From: Zoogloea sp.
GTDB taxonomy: Bacteria; Pseudomonadota; Gammaproteobacteria; Burkholderiales; Rhodocyclaceae
Direction of reading: 5' to 3'
NCBI RefSeq assembly: GCF_028689785.1
Contig: NZ_JAQVCN010000039.1
Coordinates: forward strand, 1-44,285
Length of the DNA stretch: 44,285 nucleotides
The notes below the pieces were generated by a model, which had not been told where the DNA came from, ran no database searches, and was given only the letters and a program-made list of their open reading frames with translations. The translations under genes were made by a program, and so were the position numbers. The first letter of the stretch is position 1. Each line of letters starts with the position of its first letter. Below are positions 17,009 through 25,051 of the stretch, piece by piece.

Positions 17009-18391
17009 ATGAACGCCATCACCCAAATGACCCCCGTCGGTATCGGCTCCGAATGGAGCCCCCAGTGGCTGCTCAGCGCCGAGCAGAAGGCCCTGCAGGC
17101 CGACCTGATCGCCCTGTGCGAAACCACCCTGCGCCCCAACGCCATCGAGAGCGACAAGGGCTATGTGTACCCCCGCAAGAACTTCGAAGCCCTGGCCGCC
17201 ATGGGCCTGATGAGCCTGACCGTGCCGAAGGATCTGGGCGGCCGCGGTGAGAGCCACCTGTGCGCCGCCATGGTGGTGGAGACCATCGCCCGCTACGGCT
17301 GCCCCTCCACCGCCATGTGCTACACCATGCACCTGGGCGCCTGTGCCGCGGCCCTCTTGCGCCACCACGACAACGAGCGCCTCAAGGACATCCTGCGCCG
17401 CGTGGACAAGGACGTGCTGATCGGCACCCTGTCCTACTCCGACCCGGAGACCGGCTCCCACTTCTGGTACCCCATGTCGTCCCGCGCCGAGCGCACCGAC
17501 GGCGGCTGGAAGGTCTTCAAGAAGGCTTCCTGGACCACCTCCGGCGGCTTTGCCGACTGGTACATCATCCAGACCACCTCGCCGGACTTCGGCGGCGACT
17601 ACTCCGACCTGTCCTGCTTCCTGGTCACCAAGGACCAGATCAAGGCCGACCCCGCCAACTGGGACGGCCTCGGCATGCGCGGCAACCAGTCAGGCCCGAT
17701 TTCGGTGGATGGCGTGGAGATCGCCCCGGACGCCCTGGTCGGCCCGGTGGGCGACGGCGCCAAGTCCAACGACGAGGTGGTGGACCCCTTCTTCCTGGTG
17801 TGCTCCTCGGCCTGCTGGAACGGCATCTGCCTGGCCGCCATGGACATCACCAAGAACCACACCACCCGCAAGGTGCACAACGACGTGGGCATGCGCGTGG
17901 CCGACTACCCCACCATCCAGGACTACGTGGGCGAGTGCCTGATCGACACCAACGCCAGCCGCAGCTACGTGTATCTGGCCGCCAAGGCCCTCGACGACCT
18001 GACCAACAACTGCGACTGGTCTGCCCATCGGGAGATCGCCCACCTGCCGCGTACCGGCATCCTCAACTGGCTGTGGCAGGTCAAGTTCTTCTCCTCCAAG
18101 AACGTCACCCACGTGGTGGACAAGATGCTCCACGCCTGCGGCGGCACCGGCTACAAGCCCGCCCTGGGCATCGAGCGCCTGCTCCGCGACGGCAAGGCCG
18201 GCTGGGTGATGGGCCCCACCAACGAAGTGCTGCGCCAGTTCGTCGGCAAGGCCGCGCTGCTCGGCTTCGAAGTGCTCGACTACTGGAACCAGGCGGTCAA
18301 TCAGCGCGTCCTCAACAATGAGCTGAAGAAGATGAGCAAGGAAGAGAAGGCCGCCTTCGCCACCAAGCTCCTCGCCGAAGCCCAGGCCTGA
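17009..18391 (+). CDS. Acyl-CoA-dehydrogenase-fold flavoprotein without the canonical catalytic Glu; possible two-component monooxygenase
   Basis: A 460-residue ACAD-fold protein. FAD-contact regions are visible (GTLSYSDPETGSHFW and ASWTTSGGFADWYIIQT), as is the C-terminal CGGTGYKPALGIERLLRDG motif. In the segment equivalent to YEGTxxxxR of medium-chain acyl-CoA dehydrogenase, this protein reads MGPTNEVLR. Gly402 therefore stands where the catalytic Glu would be. The next gene encodes a flavin reductase. Together this points to a group D flavin-dependent monooxygenase rather than a dehydrogenase, but some ACADs place the base elsewhere. AAAGGA precedes the ATG. The substrate is unknown; the neighbours suggest an N-methyl compound. 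Confidence 0.8.
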   Translation: MNAITQMTPVGIGSEWSPQWLLSAEQKALQADLIALCETTLRPNAIESDKGYVYPRKNFEALAAMGLMSLTVPKDLGGRGESHLCAAMVVETIARYGCPSTAMCYTMHLGACAAALLRHHDNERLKDILRRVDKDVLIGTLSYSDPETGSHFWYPMSSRAERTDGGWKVFKKASWTTSGGFADWYIIQTTSPDFGGDYSDLSCFLVTKDQIKADPANWDGLGMRGNQSGPISVDGVEIAPDALVGPVGDGAKSNDEVVDPFFLVCSSACWNGICLAAMDITKNHTTRKVHNDVGMRVADYPTIQDYVGECLIDTNASRSYVYLAAKALDDLTNNCDWSAHREIAHLPRTGILNWLWQVKFFSSKNVTHVVDKMLHACGGTGYKPALGIERLLRDGKAGWVMGPTNEVLRQFVGKAALLGFEVLDYWNQAVNQRVLNNELKKMSKEEKAAFATKLLAEAQA

Positions 18392-18406
18392 GCACGGGAG
18401 CCCGCC

Positions 18407-18955
18407 ATGCAAGCCGCCCTCCGCCAGCCTGCCCCGGTGTCTGCCGCGGCGCCCGCCCACCGGGCGCCGTTTGAAGGACGCCTGTTCCGCCGGGCCCTCG
18501 GCCTGTTTCCCACCGGCGTCACCATCGTCACCACCTGGGACGAACTGGGGCGGCCGGTGGGGGCCACCGTGAGCTCCTTCAACTCCGTGTCCATCGACCC
18601 GCCGCTGGTGCTCTTCAGCCTGGCGCGCAGCAGCGCCTGCTGTGACACCTTCGCCGCCGGCGGGCCGCTGGCCATTCATGTGCTCGACGCCGGTCAGTCC
18701 GAGCTCTCCAACCGCTTCGCCTGGGGCGGTGGAGACAAGTGGGCCGACCTGGATTACGCCACCGGCGAGCACGGGGCGCCGGTGTTCGACAGCGCCCTGG
18801 CTACTTTCGAATGCATGCCCTTCGCCCAGTACCCGGGCGGTGATCACATCATCTTCGTGGCCGAGGTGCGCCAGATGCGCTTTCAGGACGGCGAGCCGCT
18901 GGTATTCTGCGCCGGCGGCTACCGTCAGCTTATGGAAAAGGAGACCCGCGCGTGA
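18407..18955 (+). CDS. Flavin reductase-like (HpaC/DIM6 type) protein
   Basis: A 182-residue FMN-binding split-barrel protein of the short-chain flavin reductase family. Motifs are FPTGVTIVTT, GATVSSFNSVSIDPPLVLFSL and IIFVAEVRQMRF. These enzymes use NAD(P)H to make free reduced flavin for a partner oxygenase. It starts 15 bases after the ACAD-like gene and its stop overlaps the start of the DUF1989-GcvT gene (GTGA). It is thus in the middle of a coupled three-gene unit, which supports pairing with the ACAD-like protein. Confidence 0.85.
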   Translation: MQAALRQPAPVSAAAPAHRAPFEGRLFRRALGLFPTGVTIVTTWDELGRPVGATVSSFNSVSIDPPLVLFSLARSSACCDTFAAGGPLAIHVLDAGQSELSNRFAWGGGDKWADLDYATGEHGAPVFDSALATFECMPFAQYPGGDHIIFVAEVRQMRFQDGEPLVFCAGGYRQLMEKETRA

Positions 18956-20874
18956 ACGCCATCCTGCCCGGCCCCCTCGCTGCTGCACCCGATGCCGTCG
19001 AGCCGGAGGGCGACCCCTTCCTGCTCGCCGCCGAGGCGCCGCAAACCTGCGCCCAGGTCTTCCCCGAGCCGCTGGCGGTGATCCGCGTGGCAGCCGCCAC
19101 GGCCCGGGCCTTCGTGGTGAAGGCCGGGCAGTTCATCCAGGTCATCGACGTGGAGGGGCGGCAGTGTTCCGACCTGCTGGCCTTCGACGCCGCGGCCCTG
19201 GAGGTTGGCGACGAATGGGGCCTCGACCCCACCGTGACCCGCAGCCTCGCCGGCGCCGCCTACCCCCGGCCAGGCCTGCACGCCAAGTACTTCGACGCCC
19301 GCATGCAGCCCCTGCTCGAAACCGTGCAGGACACCGTCGGCCGCCACGACGCCTTCGCCCTGGCCTGCACCAGCAAGTATTACGACGATCTGGGCTTTCC
19401 CGGCCACGCCAACTGCAGCGACAACTTCAACGCGGCGCTGGAGGGCTTCGGCATCCGCCCGCGGGTGGGCTGGCCGGCCATCAACTTCTTCTACAACACC
19501 TTCATCCAGCCCTGCGGCAGCCTGGGTTTTGCCGAACCCTGGTCGAAGCCCGGCGACTACGTGCTGCTGCGCGCCTTGAAGGATCTGGTGGTGGCGGTGT
19601 CGTCCTGCGCCGACGACATCGACCCCGCCAACGCCTGGCAGCCCACCGACATCGAGGCGCGCATCTATGCCGCCGACCACTCCTTCCCCCGCGCGATGGC
19701 CCACCGCATGACGCCCGACTCCCCCGCCCGCCTGACCCGCCCGACGGCCTTCGCCCCGGTCACCGAAACCCTCACCCGGGACTTCATCGACTACAAGGGC
19801 TTCTGGTTGCCCCGGAGCTTTGTCGGCCACGGCACCCTGGCCGAATACTGGGCTTGCCGCGAGAAAGTGGCGGTCATGGACCTGTCGGCCCTGCGCAAGT
19901 TCGACGTATCCGGCCCCGACGCCGAGGCCCTGTTGCAGAAGGTGCAGACCCGCGACCTGCGCAAGCTTGCCGTCGGCCAGATCGTCTACACCGCCGTGTG
20001 CCACGCCCACGGCGGCATGATGGACGATGGCACGGTGTTCCGCATGAGCCGCGACGTCTTCCGCTTCGTCTGCGGCGAAGACACCACCGGCCTGTGGCTG
20101 AAGGAGCAGGCCGCCGCCGCCGGCTACGACGTGCACATCCGCGATACCACCGACGCCCTGCACAACCTGGCCGTGCAAGGCCCGAAGAGCCGCGAACTGC
20201 TCGGCCGCATGCTATGGACCGCCCCCGTTCAGCCCGGCATCGCCGAGCTCGGCTGGTTCCGCTTCACCGCCGCCCGCCTGGGCGGCCCCACCGGCATCCC
20301 GGTGGTGGTGTCGCGCACCGGTTACACCGGCGAGCTGGGCTTCGAGCTGTGGTGCCACCCCCGCGACGGCGCCGCGGTGTGGACCGCGGTGATGGAAACT
20401 GGCGCCCCCCTGGGCATCGTCCCCCTGGGTTTCGACGCCCTCGACATGCTGCGCATCGAAGCCGGCCTGGCCTTTGCCGGCCACGAGTTCTGCGACCAGA
20501 CCGACCCCTTCGAAGCCGGCATCGGCTTCACCGTGGCCCTCTCCAAACCCGAAGACTTCATCGGCAAGGCCGCCCTGGAAGAGCGCAAGGCCCACCCCCG
20601 CCGCAAGCTGGTCGGCCTCGCCATCGCCGGCAACGAAGCCGCCAGCCACGGCGACGGCATCTACCTGGGCCGCGCCAAGGTCGGGGAAATCACCAGCAGC
20701 GTCCGCTCCCCGGTGCTCAACACCCAGATCGCCCTGGCCCGGGTGGACGTGGCCTACTCGGCCCCGGAGACCGCGCTGCAGGTGGGGCAACTGGACGGGC
20801 ACCGCAAGCGGCTGGATGCCACGGTGTGTGCCTTCCCTCACTACGACCCGACCAAGGCGCGGGTGCGGGCCTGA
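18952..20874 (+). CDS. DUF1989-GcvT fusion protein (aminomethyltransferase-like)
   Basis: A 640-residue two-domain protein with a GTG start overlapping the flavin reductase stop. Residues about 25-245 are DUF1989 (VIDVEGRQCSDLLAF, GHANCSDNFNAALEGFGI, then INFFYNTFIQPCG). This domain is known from the urea-carboxylase-associated / carboxyguanidine deiminase proteins. Residues about 270-630 are a GcvT aminomethyltransferase domain with GGMMDDGTVFR (conserved folate-pocket Asp), RTGYTGELGFELW and a C-terminal barrel. GcvT-type subunits bind THF and capture formaldehyde or an iminium carbon. It may be the THF-binding subunit for the upstream oxidases. What the DUF1989 half does here is not known. 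Confidence 0.85.
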   Translation: MNAILPGPLAAAPDAVEPEGDPFLLAAEAPQTCAQVFPEPLAVIRVAAATARAFVVKAGQFIQVIDVEGRQCSDLLAFDAAALEVGDEWGLDPTVTRSLAGAAYPRPGLHAKYFDARMQPLLETVQDTVGRHDAFALACTSKYYDDLGFPGHANCSDNFNAALEGFGIRPRVGWPAINFFYNTFIQPCGSLGFAEPWSKPGDYVLLRALKDLVVAVSSCADDIDPANAWQPTDIEARIYAADHSFPRAMAHRMTPDSPARLTRPTAFAPVTETLTRDFIDYKGFWLPRSFVGHGTLAEYWACREKVAVMDLSALRKFDVSGPDAEALLQKVQTRDLRKLAVGQIVYTAVCHAHGGMMDDGTVFRMSRDVFRFVCGEDTTGLWLKEQAAAAGYDVHIRDTTDALHNLAVQGPKSRELLGRMLWTAPVQPGIAELGWFRFTAARLGGPTGIPVVVSRTGYTGELGFELWCHPRDGAAVWTAVMETGAPLGIVPLGFDALDMLRIEAGLAFAGHEFCDQTDPFEAGIGFTVALSKPEDFIGKAALEERKAHPRRKLVGLAIAGNEAASHGDGIYLGRAKVGEITSSVRSPVLNTQIALARVDVAYSAPETALQVGQLDGHRKRLDATVCAFPHYDPTKARVRA

Positions 20875-20949
20875 CGAGCTCCCCTGGTGGGAGGGAGGCT
20901 CCGTACGGGGAAGGACGCCATGCCCAGGCCCCGCGCTGCCTGTCTCCCT

Positions 20950-21035
20950 GTGGGGTCGAGTTCATTCGACCGCGGACTTGTGATCACCGGCATGTCGATG
21001 GTGTGGCGTGTCGAGGTCGAATGAATCGAATCTCC
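20950..21035. repeat. REP-like element (GTCGAAT arm type), decayed right arm
   Basis: GTGGGGTCGAGTTCATTCGACCGC begins at 20950 with the shared core GGACTTGTGATCACCGGCATG. The right arm reads GAGGTCGAATGAATCGAATC, diverged from the usual GAATTCGACCCCAC. Confidence 0.75.
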
Positions 21036-21074
21036 TCCGTTTGACGCGTCGTCTGACGGTCAATACCGCCTCTC

Positions 21075-21155
21075 CTGTAGGGGCGACTTCAGTCGCCCAT
21101 CGCGCGTCGATCACAGGCATGCATCGGGTGATCCGGCCAGGGTGACTTCACCCTC
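21075..21155. repeat. REP-like element (GGCGACT arm type)
   Basis: CTGTAGGGGCGACTTCAGTCGCCC at 21075-21098 is a self-complementary arm. The core GTCGATCACAGGCATGC follows, then a diverged second arm GGGTGACTTCACCC. With the element at 20950 it fills the gap 20875-21217, where I see no gene. Confidence 0.75.
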
Positions 21156-21217
21156 ATCAAGGACGGCCCCCGCGTTGCCGGTTATAACTACACCGCCTGC
21201 CACTCGGGATTCCTCGC

Positions 21218-21658
21218 ATGAACACCCCCACCCAAACCCTGCGCGTCGTGTTTGCCGCCAGTGCGCTCACCAGTTCCGTCATCCTGGCGCTCTTCGTGCG
21301 GGGTCGGGCGGAGTGGACGACGGCGTTCTGGCTGCAGATCGCCGCGGCGTCTCTGGCCCTGTGTGCGTTCATCTGTTTTGTTGCCTTCCGCAAGGGGGGC
21401 TTGCGCCTGGTCGGGGTGCCGCTGTGGCCCTTTGTGCGCGTGTTCCTGCGCCAGTTGGCGATCGTCTATGCGGTGCTGGGCGTCGCCATCACGGCCATTG
21501 CGTTGGCGATCATCTATGCCATCACCCGCTCGGGGCCGAACGCGCTGGCCCTGGCTGTGCTGGCGGGGCTGTGGCTGTCCCTGTGGCTAGCGCCCGGCAT
21601 GGCTTCACTCACCACCTGGCACAGGTTGCGCAGCGTGGATGCCACCCGCCGTCCCTAG
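21218..21658 (+). CDS. Hypothetical four-helix inner-membrane protein
   Basis: A 146-residue protein with four predicted transmembrane segments, roughly residues 8-27, 35-58, 75-102 and 108-130. No recognised domain. The ribosome-binding site is weak (GGGA about nine bases before the ATG). Composition and codon use look like real coding sequence. It stands alone after two repeat elements and runs towards the convergent split-barrel gene at 21699. No function can be assigned. Confidence 0.7.
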   Translation: MNTPTQTLRVVFAASALTSSVILALFVRGRAEWTTAFWLQIAAASLALCAFICFVAFRKGGLRLVGVPLWPFVRVFLRQLAIVYAVLGVAITAIALAIIYAITRSGPNALALAVLAGLWLSLWLAPGMASLTTWHRLRSVDATRRP

Positions 21659-21698
21659 CCCCAGGGCCAGCGCCTGAAAGCTCGGGTGGGCGCTGTGC

Positions 21699-22343
21699 TC
21701 AGGCCCCGATGAAGCCCGGCTTCTGCGGCGCCTCCTGCCCTTCGCATCCCGCCTCTGGCTGCAGCGGCCCGGCGTTCAGTGTCAGGGGCATCACGCCGGC
21801 CCAAACGGGGATGTCCATGTCTTCGGCCGAGTCCTCCACGCCCCAGTTGCGGATCTTGGCCACAGCTTCGTCCAGGGAGATGCGCAGCAGGCGGGTGCCG
21901 GCGATCTCGGCGGGGGAGGGGAGGCGCACGCGGGCGGCGCGACCGGGGCTGACGTGGTCGACGAAGCTGCGGAAGGCGGCGGCCTTGGCGTCGGTGTCCG
22001 TCACCTCGGTAAAGCGCCCGTAGATCACCACCGAGCGGTAGTTCATGGAGTGGTGGAAGGCCGAACGGGCCAGCACCAGGCCGTCCAGGTGGGTGATGGA
22101 CACGGCGCAGTCGTCGGTGAGCAGGGTCTGGGTGAGGCGCGAGTTGTTGGCGCCATGGATGTAGAGGTGCTCGCCGCCGCGCCAGCAGGCGGTGGGCAGG
22201 CAGTGCACGCTGCCGCCCTGGTTGAAGGCGATCTGGCACACCAGGGCCTGGTCGATGATGGCGTGCACGGTGCCGGCGTCGTAGTGGGCGCGCTGGGGTT
22301 TGCGGTGGACCTGGGTGCGGGGGCTGGGGGCGGATGAGTTCAT
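21699..22343 (-). CDS. Pyridoxamine 5'-phosphate oxidase-like flavin split-barrel protein
   Basis: A 214-residue protein of the pyridoxamine-phosphate-oxidase-like FMN-binding family. It has HYDAGTVHAIIDQALVCQIAF, CWRGGEHLYIHGANNSRL, NYRSVVIYGRF and a C-terminal WAGVMPLTL segment. Members bind FMN, F420 or heme, and exact activity varies. The ATG at 22343 has AGGAG upstream. It is divergent from a MocR-type regulator with an 84-base gap containing an inverted repeat. Such pairing of a MocR regulator with a split-barrel protein is common and suggests the regulator controls this gene. Confidence 0.85.
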   Translation of the reverse strand: MNSSAPSPRTQVHRKPQRAHYDAGTVHAIIDQALVCQIAFNQGGSVHCLPTACWRGGEHLYIHGANNSRLTQTLLTDDCAVSITHLDGLVLARSAFHHSMNYRSVVIYGRFTEVTDTDAKAAAFRSFVDHVSPGRAARVRLPSPAEIAGTRLLRISLDEAVAKIRNWGVEDSAEDMDIPVWAGVMPLTLNAGPLQPEAGCEGQEAPQKPGFIGA

Positions 22344-22360
22344 GGGGGCTCCTGAATAAG

Positions 22361-22390
22361 TGGTGCCAGCATAGCGGGGGCGTGGCACCA
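22361..22390. promoter_or_regulatory. Candidate operator of the MocR-type regulator
   Basis: TGGTGCCA (22361-22368) and TGGCACCA (22383-22390) are exact inverted repeats whose centres are 22 bases apart, about two helical turns. They lie in the divergent promoter region between the regulator and the split-barrel gene. MocR proteins are dimers that bind paired sites, so the geometry fits. Binding is inferred. Confidence 0.6.
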
Positions 22391-22427
22391 TCCATGGGGC
22401 CAGCAGACCCTTTGCTCATGGAGCCAG

Positions 22428-23900
22428 ATGCCCCTCTCCCTCGTTCTCTCCGCCCTTGATGATCCGGCTGCCACCAGCGAGGCGCGTCAGCTGCGCCTGT
22501 ACCGGCTGCTCAAGGCGGCCATCCTTGACGGGCGCCTGGCGTCGGCAACGCGCCTGCCGGGCAGCCGCCAGCTGGCGGCCGATCTGCACATGGCGCGCAA
22601 CTGCGTGCTGTTCGCCTACCAGCTCCTGCTGGCCGAGGGCTTTGTCGAGGCAGATCGGGGTGGTACCCGGGTGGCGGCCCTGCCCCTGGCAGCGGCGGGG
22701 GCCCTGCACCCGCCGGCCGGCGCCCACATGCTGTCGCGCCGGGCGCGCCAACTGCCGGACATCAAGCGCAGCGAAGCCCTGCTGCCCTTTGCCCCCGGGG
22801 CGCCGGATCTGAACGCCTTTCCCTGGGCCGTCTGGGCACGCTTGCTGCACCAGGCTTGGGCCGAGGTGACGGCCCGTCAGCTGGCCTATGCCGAGCCGGG
22901 GGGCGAGCCGGAGCTGCGCCGGGCGGTGGCGGCCTTTCTGTCGGCCCGCCGCGGGGTGGCGTGCACGCCGGAGCAGGTCTTCATCGTGGCCGGCGGGCAG
23001 GTGGCCCTGGATGCCTGCGCCCGGCTGCTGGCCGACAGCGGTGATACGGTGTGGCTGGAGAACCCCTGCTACCCGGGGGCCCGCAATGTCATGCTGGCGG
23101 CCGGGCTGATGCCGGTGGCCGTGGCCGTGGACCAGGACGGCATGGCCCCGGCACCGGCGCTGTGGCAGTCGGCCCCGCCCCGCCTGGTGTATGTCACGCC
23201 CTCCCACCAGTACCCCCTGGGCAGCGTGCTGAGCCTGGAGCGGCGTCTGGCCCTGCTGGCCGGGGTGGAGGCCAGCGGCGGCTGGCTGATCGAGGACGAC
23301 TACGACAGCGACTTCAACCACGCCCAGCCCGGTGCCCGTCCGCTGCCTGCCATCCAGGGCCTGCGCCCGGAGGCCCCGGTGGTCTATGTCGGCACTTTCA
23401 GCAAGCTGCTCTATCCAGGGCTGCGCATCGCCTACATGGTGGTGCCGCGCTGGGCCGCCGCCGGGCTGGGTGAGGGCATCCGCAAACTCTACCGGGGCGG
23501 CCAGGCCGTCGAGCAACGGGCCCTCGCGCGGCTGCTGGAGAGCGGGCAGCTGACCCGTCACCTGCGGCGCATGGCCCCGGTGTACCGCGAGCGTCAGGCG
23601 GTGCTGCGCGCGGCTTTGCACGCCCGCTTCGGGGAGGCCTGCCCGATCCTCGGTGGGCAGGCCGGCCTGCACCTGGTGCTGGGTCTGCCGTCGTCCGTGC
23701 CCGACGCGGCCCTGGCCGAAGGGGCCCTGGAGCAGGGCATCGCCCCACGCCCACTGAGCGCGTACTACACCGGCACCGTACCGGGCAACGGCCTGGTGCT
23801 CGGCTACGGCCTGACCGTAGCGGCGCACATCCCGGAGCTGGTAACGCGCCTGGCGGGGGTGGCCGAAAGGGTGCGCAACGCAGGGGGTGTCCCGTCCTGA
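22428..23900 (+). CDS. MocR/PdxR-type GntR regulator with aminotransferase domain
   Basis: A 490-residue transcription factor. The N-terminal GntR winged helix spans about residues 18-85 (LYRLLKAAILDGRLASATRLPGSRQLA). It is joined to a fold-type I PLP aminotransferase-like domain with ENPCYPGARNVMLAAGL, LIEDDYDSDFNH and YVGTFSKLLYPGLRIAYMV. The Lys of SKLLYPG is the PLP-binding residue. These regulators sense PLP or amine ligands. The start at 22428 has GGAG eight bases upstream. It is probably regulator of the divergent split-barrel gene. Confidence 0.92.
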   Translation: MPLSLVLSALDDPAATSEARQLRLYRLLKAAILDGRLASATRLPGSRQLAADLHMARNCVLFAYQLLLAEGFVEADRGGTRVAALPLAAAGALHPPAGAHMLSRRARQLPDIKRSEALLPFAPGAPDLNAFPWAVWARLLHQAWAEVTARQLAYAEPGGEPELRRAVAAFLSARRGVACTPEQVFIVAGGQVALDACARLLADSGDTVWLENPCYPGARNVMLAAGLMPVAVAVDQDGMAPAPALWQSAPPRLVYVTPSHQYPLGSVLSLERRLALLAGVEASGGWLIEDDYDSDFNHAQPGARPLPAIQGLRPEAPVVYVGTFSKLLYPGLRIAYMVVPRWAAAGLGEGIRKLYRGGQAVEQRALARLLESGQLTRHLRRMAPVYRERQAVLRAALHARFGEACPILGGQAGLHLVLGLPSSVPDAALAEGALEQGIAPRPLSAYYTGTVPGNGLVLGYGLTVAAHIPELVTRLAGVAERVRNAGGVPS

Positions 23901-23968
23901 GACACGTATTCGGCGCGGGCCTGCCGTGCCAGAATCCGTTTCCTATCCAGACAACAAGAGAGCTCCAC

Positions 23969-24985
23969 ATGAGACGCTACGAAGTTTTCCCCGACAAGGT
24001 CGATGCTCCCCTGCAACTGGCCAGTTTCGAGCCGGCACCCCTCGGTGATACCGAGGTGGCGGTGGCCATCAAGGCGGTGTCCCTCAACTTCCGCGACATT
24101 CTGGTGACCCGCAACACCTACTTCGCGCCCATCCCTGGCGGCCTCGTGCCCTGCTCCGACGGTGCCGGCGAAGTCGTGGCGGTGGGCAGCAAGGTGCAGG
24201 GCCTGGCCGTGGGTGACCGGGTGGCGACGCTCTTCTTCCCCCACTGGCGCAGCGGCAAGCCCGACGCCCGGGCGCTGTCCGATGCCCGCGGGGCCGAGTC
24301 GGCCGGGGCCTTCACCGAGCGCTTCGTGTCGGACGAGAGTGGCCTGATCAAGCTGCCCGACGGCCTGAGCTACGCCGAGGCGGCCACGCTGCCCTGCGCT
24401 GCGGTCACCGCGTGGAATTCCCTGTTCGAAGCCGGCGGCCTCAAGCCCGGCCAGACCGTGCTGCTGCTGGGTACCGGCGGCGTCTCCATCTTCGCCCTGC
24501 AGTTTGCCAAGGCGGCCGGGGCAAAGGTCATCATCACTTCCAGCGACGACGCCAAACTGGAACGGGCCAAGGCCCTGGGGGCCGACCATGGCATCAACTA
24601 CCGGCATCATCAGGAATGGCAGGAGGAAGTGCTGCGCCTGACCGGCGGGCAGGGTGTGGACGTGGTGCTGGAAGTGGGCGGCCCGGGCACCCTGGAGCGT
24701 TCACTGATGAGCGTCGCCACCGGCGGCCGGATTGCCTACATCGGCGTGCTCACCGGCCTGGCCGGGGCTGCCAACCCGGTCATGCTGATCCCCAAGGCGT
24801 CGAGCATCCAGGGCATCTTCGTGGGCAGCCGGGCGATGTTTGCGGACATGCTGGCGGCCATCCAGACCCACGCCATTCGCCCGGTGATCGACCGGGAGTT
24901 TGCCTTCGCCGACGCCCCGGCCGCTCTTGAGTACATGAAGAGCGGCAGCCACTTCGGCAAGATCGTGGTGCGCGTGGGCGACTGA
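23969..24985 (+). CDS. Zinc-less NAD(P)-dependent MDR alcohol dehydrogenase / quinone oxidoreductase family protein
   Basis: A 338-residue medium-chain reductase. The N-terminal catalytic domain has SLNFRDILVTRNTYF and VPCSDGAGEVVAVGSKV. The Rossmann domain has LLLGTGGVSIFALQFAKAAG near residues 165-184. The structural- and catalytic-zinc cysteine patterns of classical alcohol dehydrogenases are absent. That suggests an enoyl/quinone reductase-like activity. Substrate is unknown. A ribosome-binding site AGAGAG lies before ATG 23969. It appears to be a single-gene unit ending before a hairpin repeat at 25009. Confidence 0.85.
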   Translation: MRRYEVFPDKVDAPLQLASFEPAPLGDTEVAVAIKAVSLNFRDILVTRNTYFAPIPGGLVPCSDGAGEVVAVGSKVQGLAVGDRVATLFFPHWRSGKPDARALSDARGAESAGAFTERFVSDESGLIKLPDGLSYAEAATLPCAAVTAWNSLFEAGGLKPGQTVLLLGTGGVSIFALQFAKAAGAKVIITSSDDAKLERAKALGADHGINYRHHQEWQEEVLRLTGGQGVDVVLEVGGPGTLERSLMSVATGGRIAYIGVLTGLAGAANPVMLIPKASSIQGIFVGSRAMFADMLAAIQTHAIRPVIDREFAFADAPAALEYMKSGSHFGKIVVRVGD

Positions 24986-25008
24986 GCGGCGATACGGCCT
25001 CTCCGGCA

Positions 25009-25028
25009 GGGGCGACGTCCGTCGCCCC
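25009..25028. repeat. Short REP-like hairpin between convergent genes
   Basis: GGGGCGACG (25009-25017) and CGTCGCCCC (25020-25028) form a perfect 9-bp stem of the GGCGACT arm type without the second arm. It sits in the 66-base gap between the convergent MDR and anti-sigma genes and could act as a bidirectional transcription stop, although it has no T-run. Confidence 0.7.
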
Positions 25029-25051
25029 CCACAAATCTGGGCCTGTGGGGC

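Noticed and set aside
12455-20874. Metformin or guanidine degradation cluster suggested by dimethylamine oxidase plus DUF1989
   Set aside because: No ureohydrolase-type metformin hydrolase, guanidine carboxylase or allophanate hydrolase gene is in the window, so the substrate is left open.
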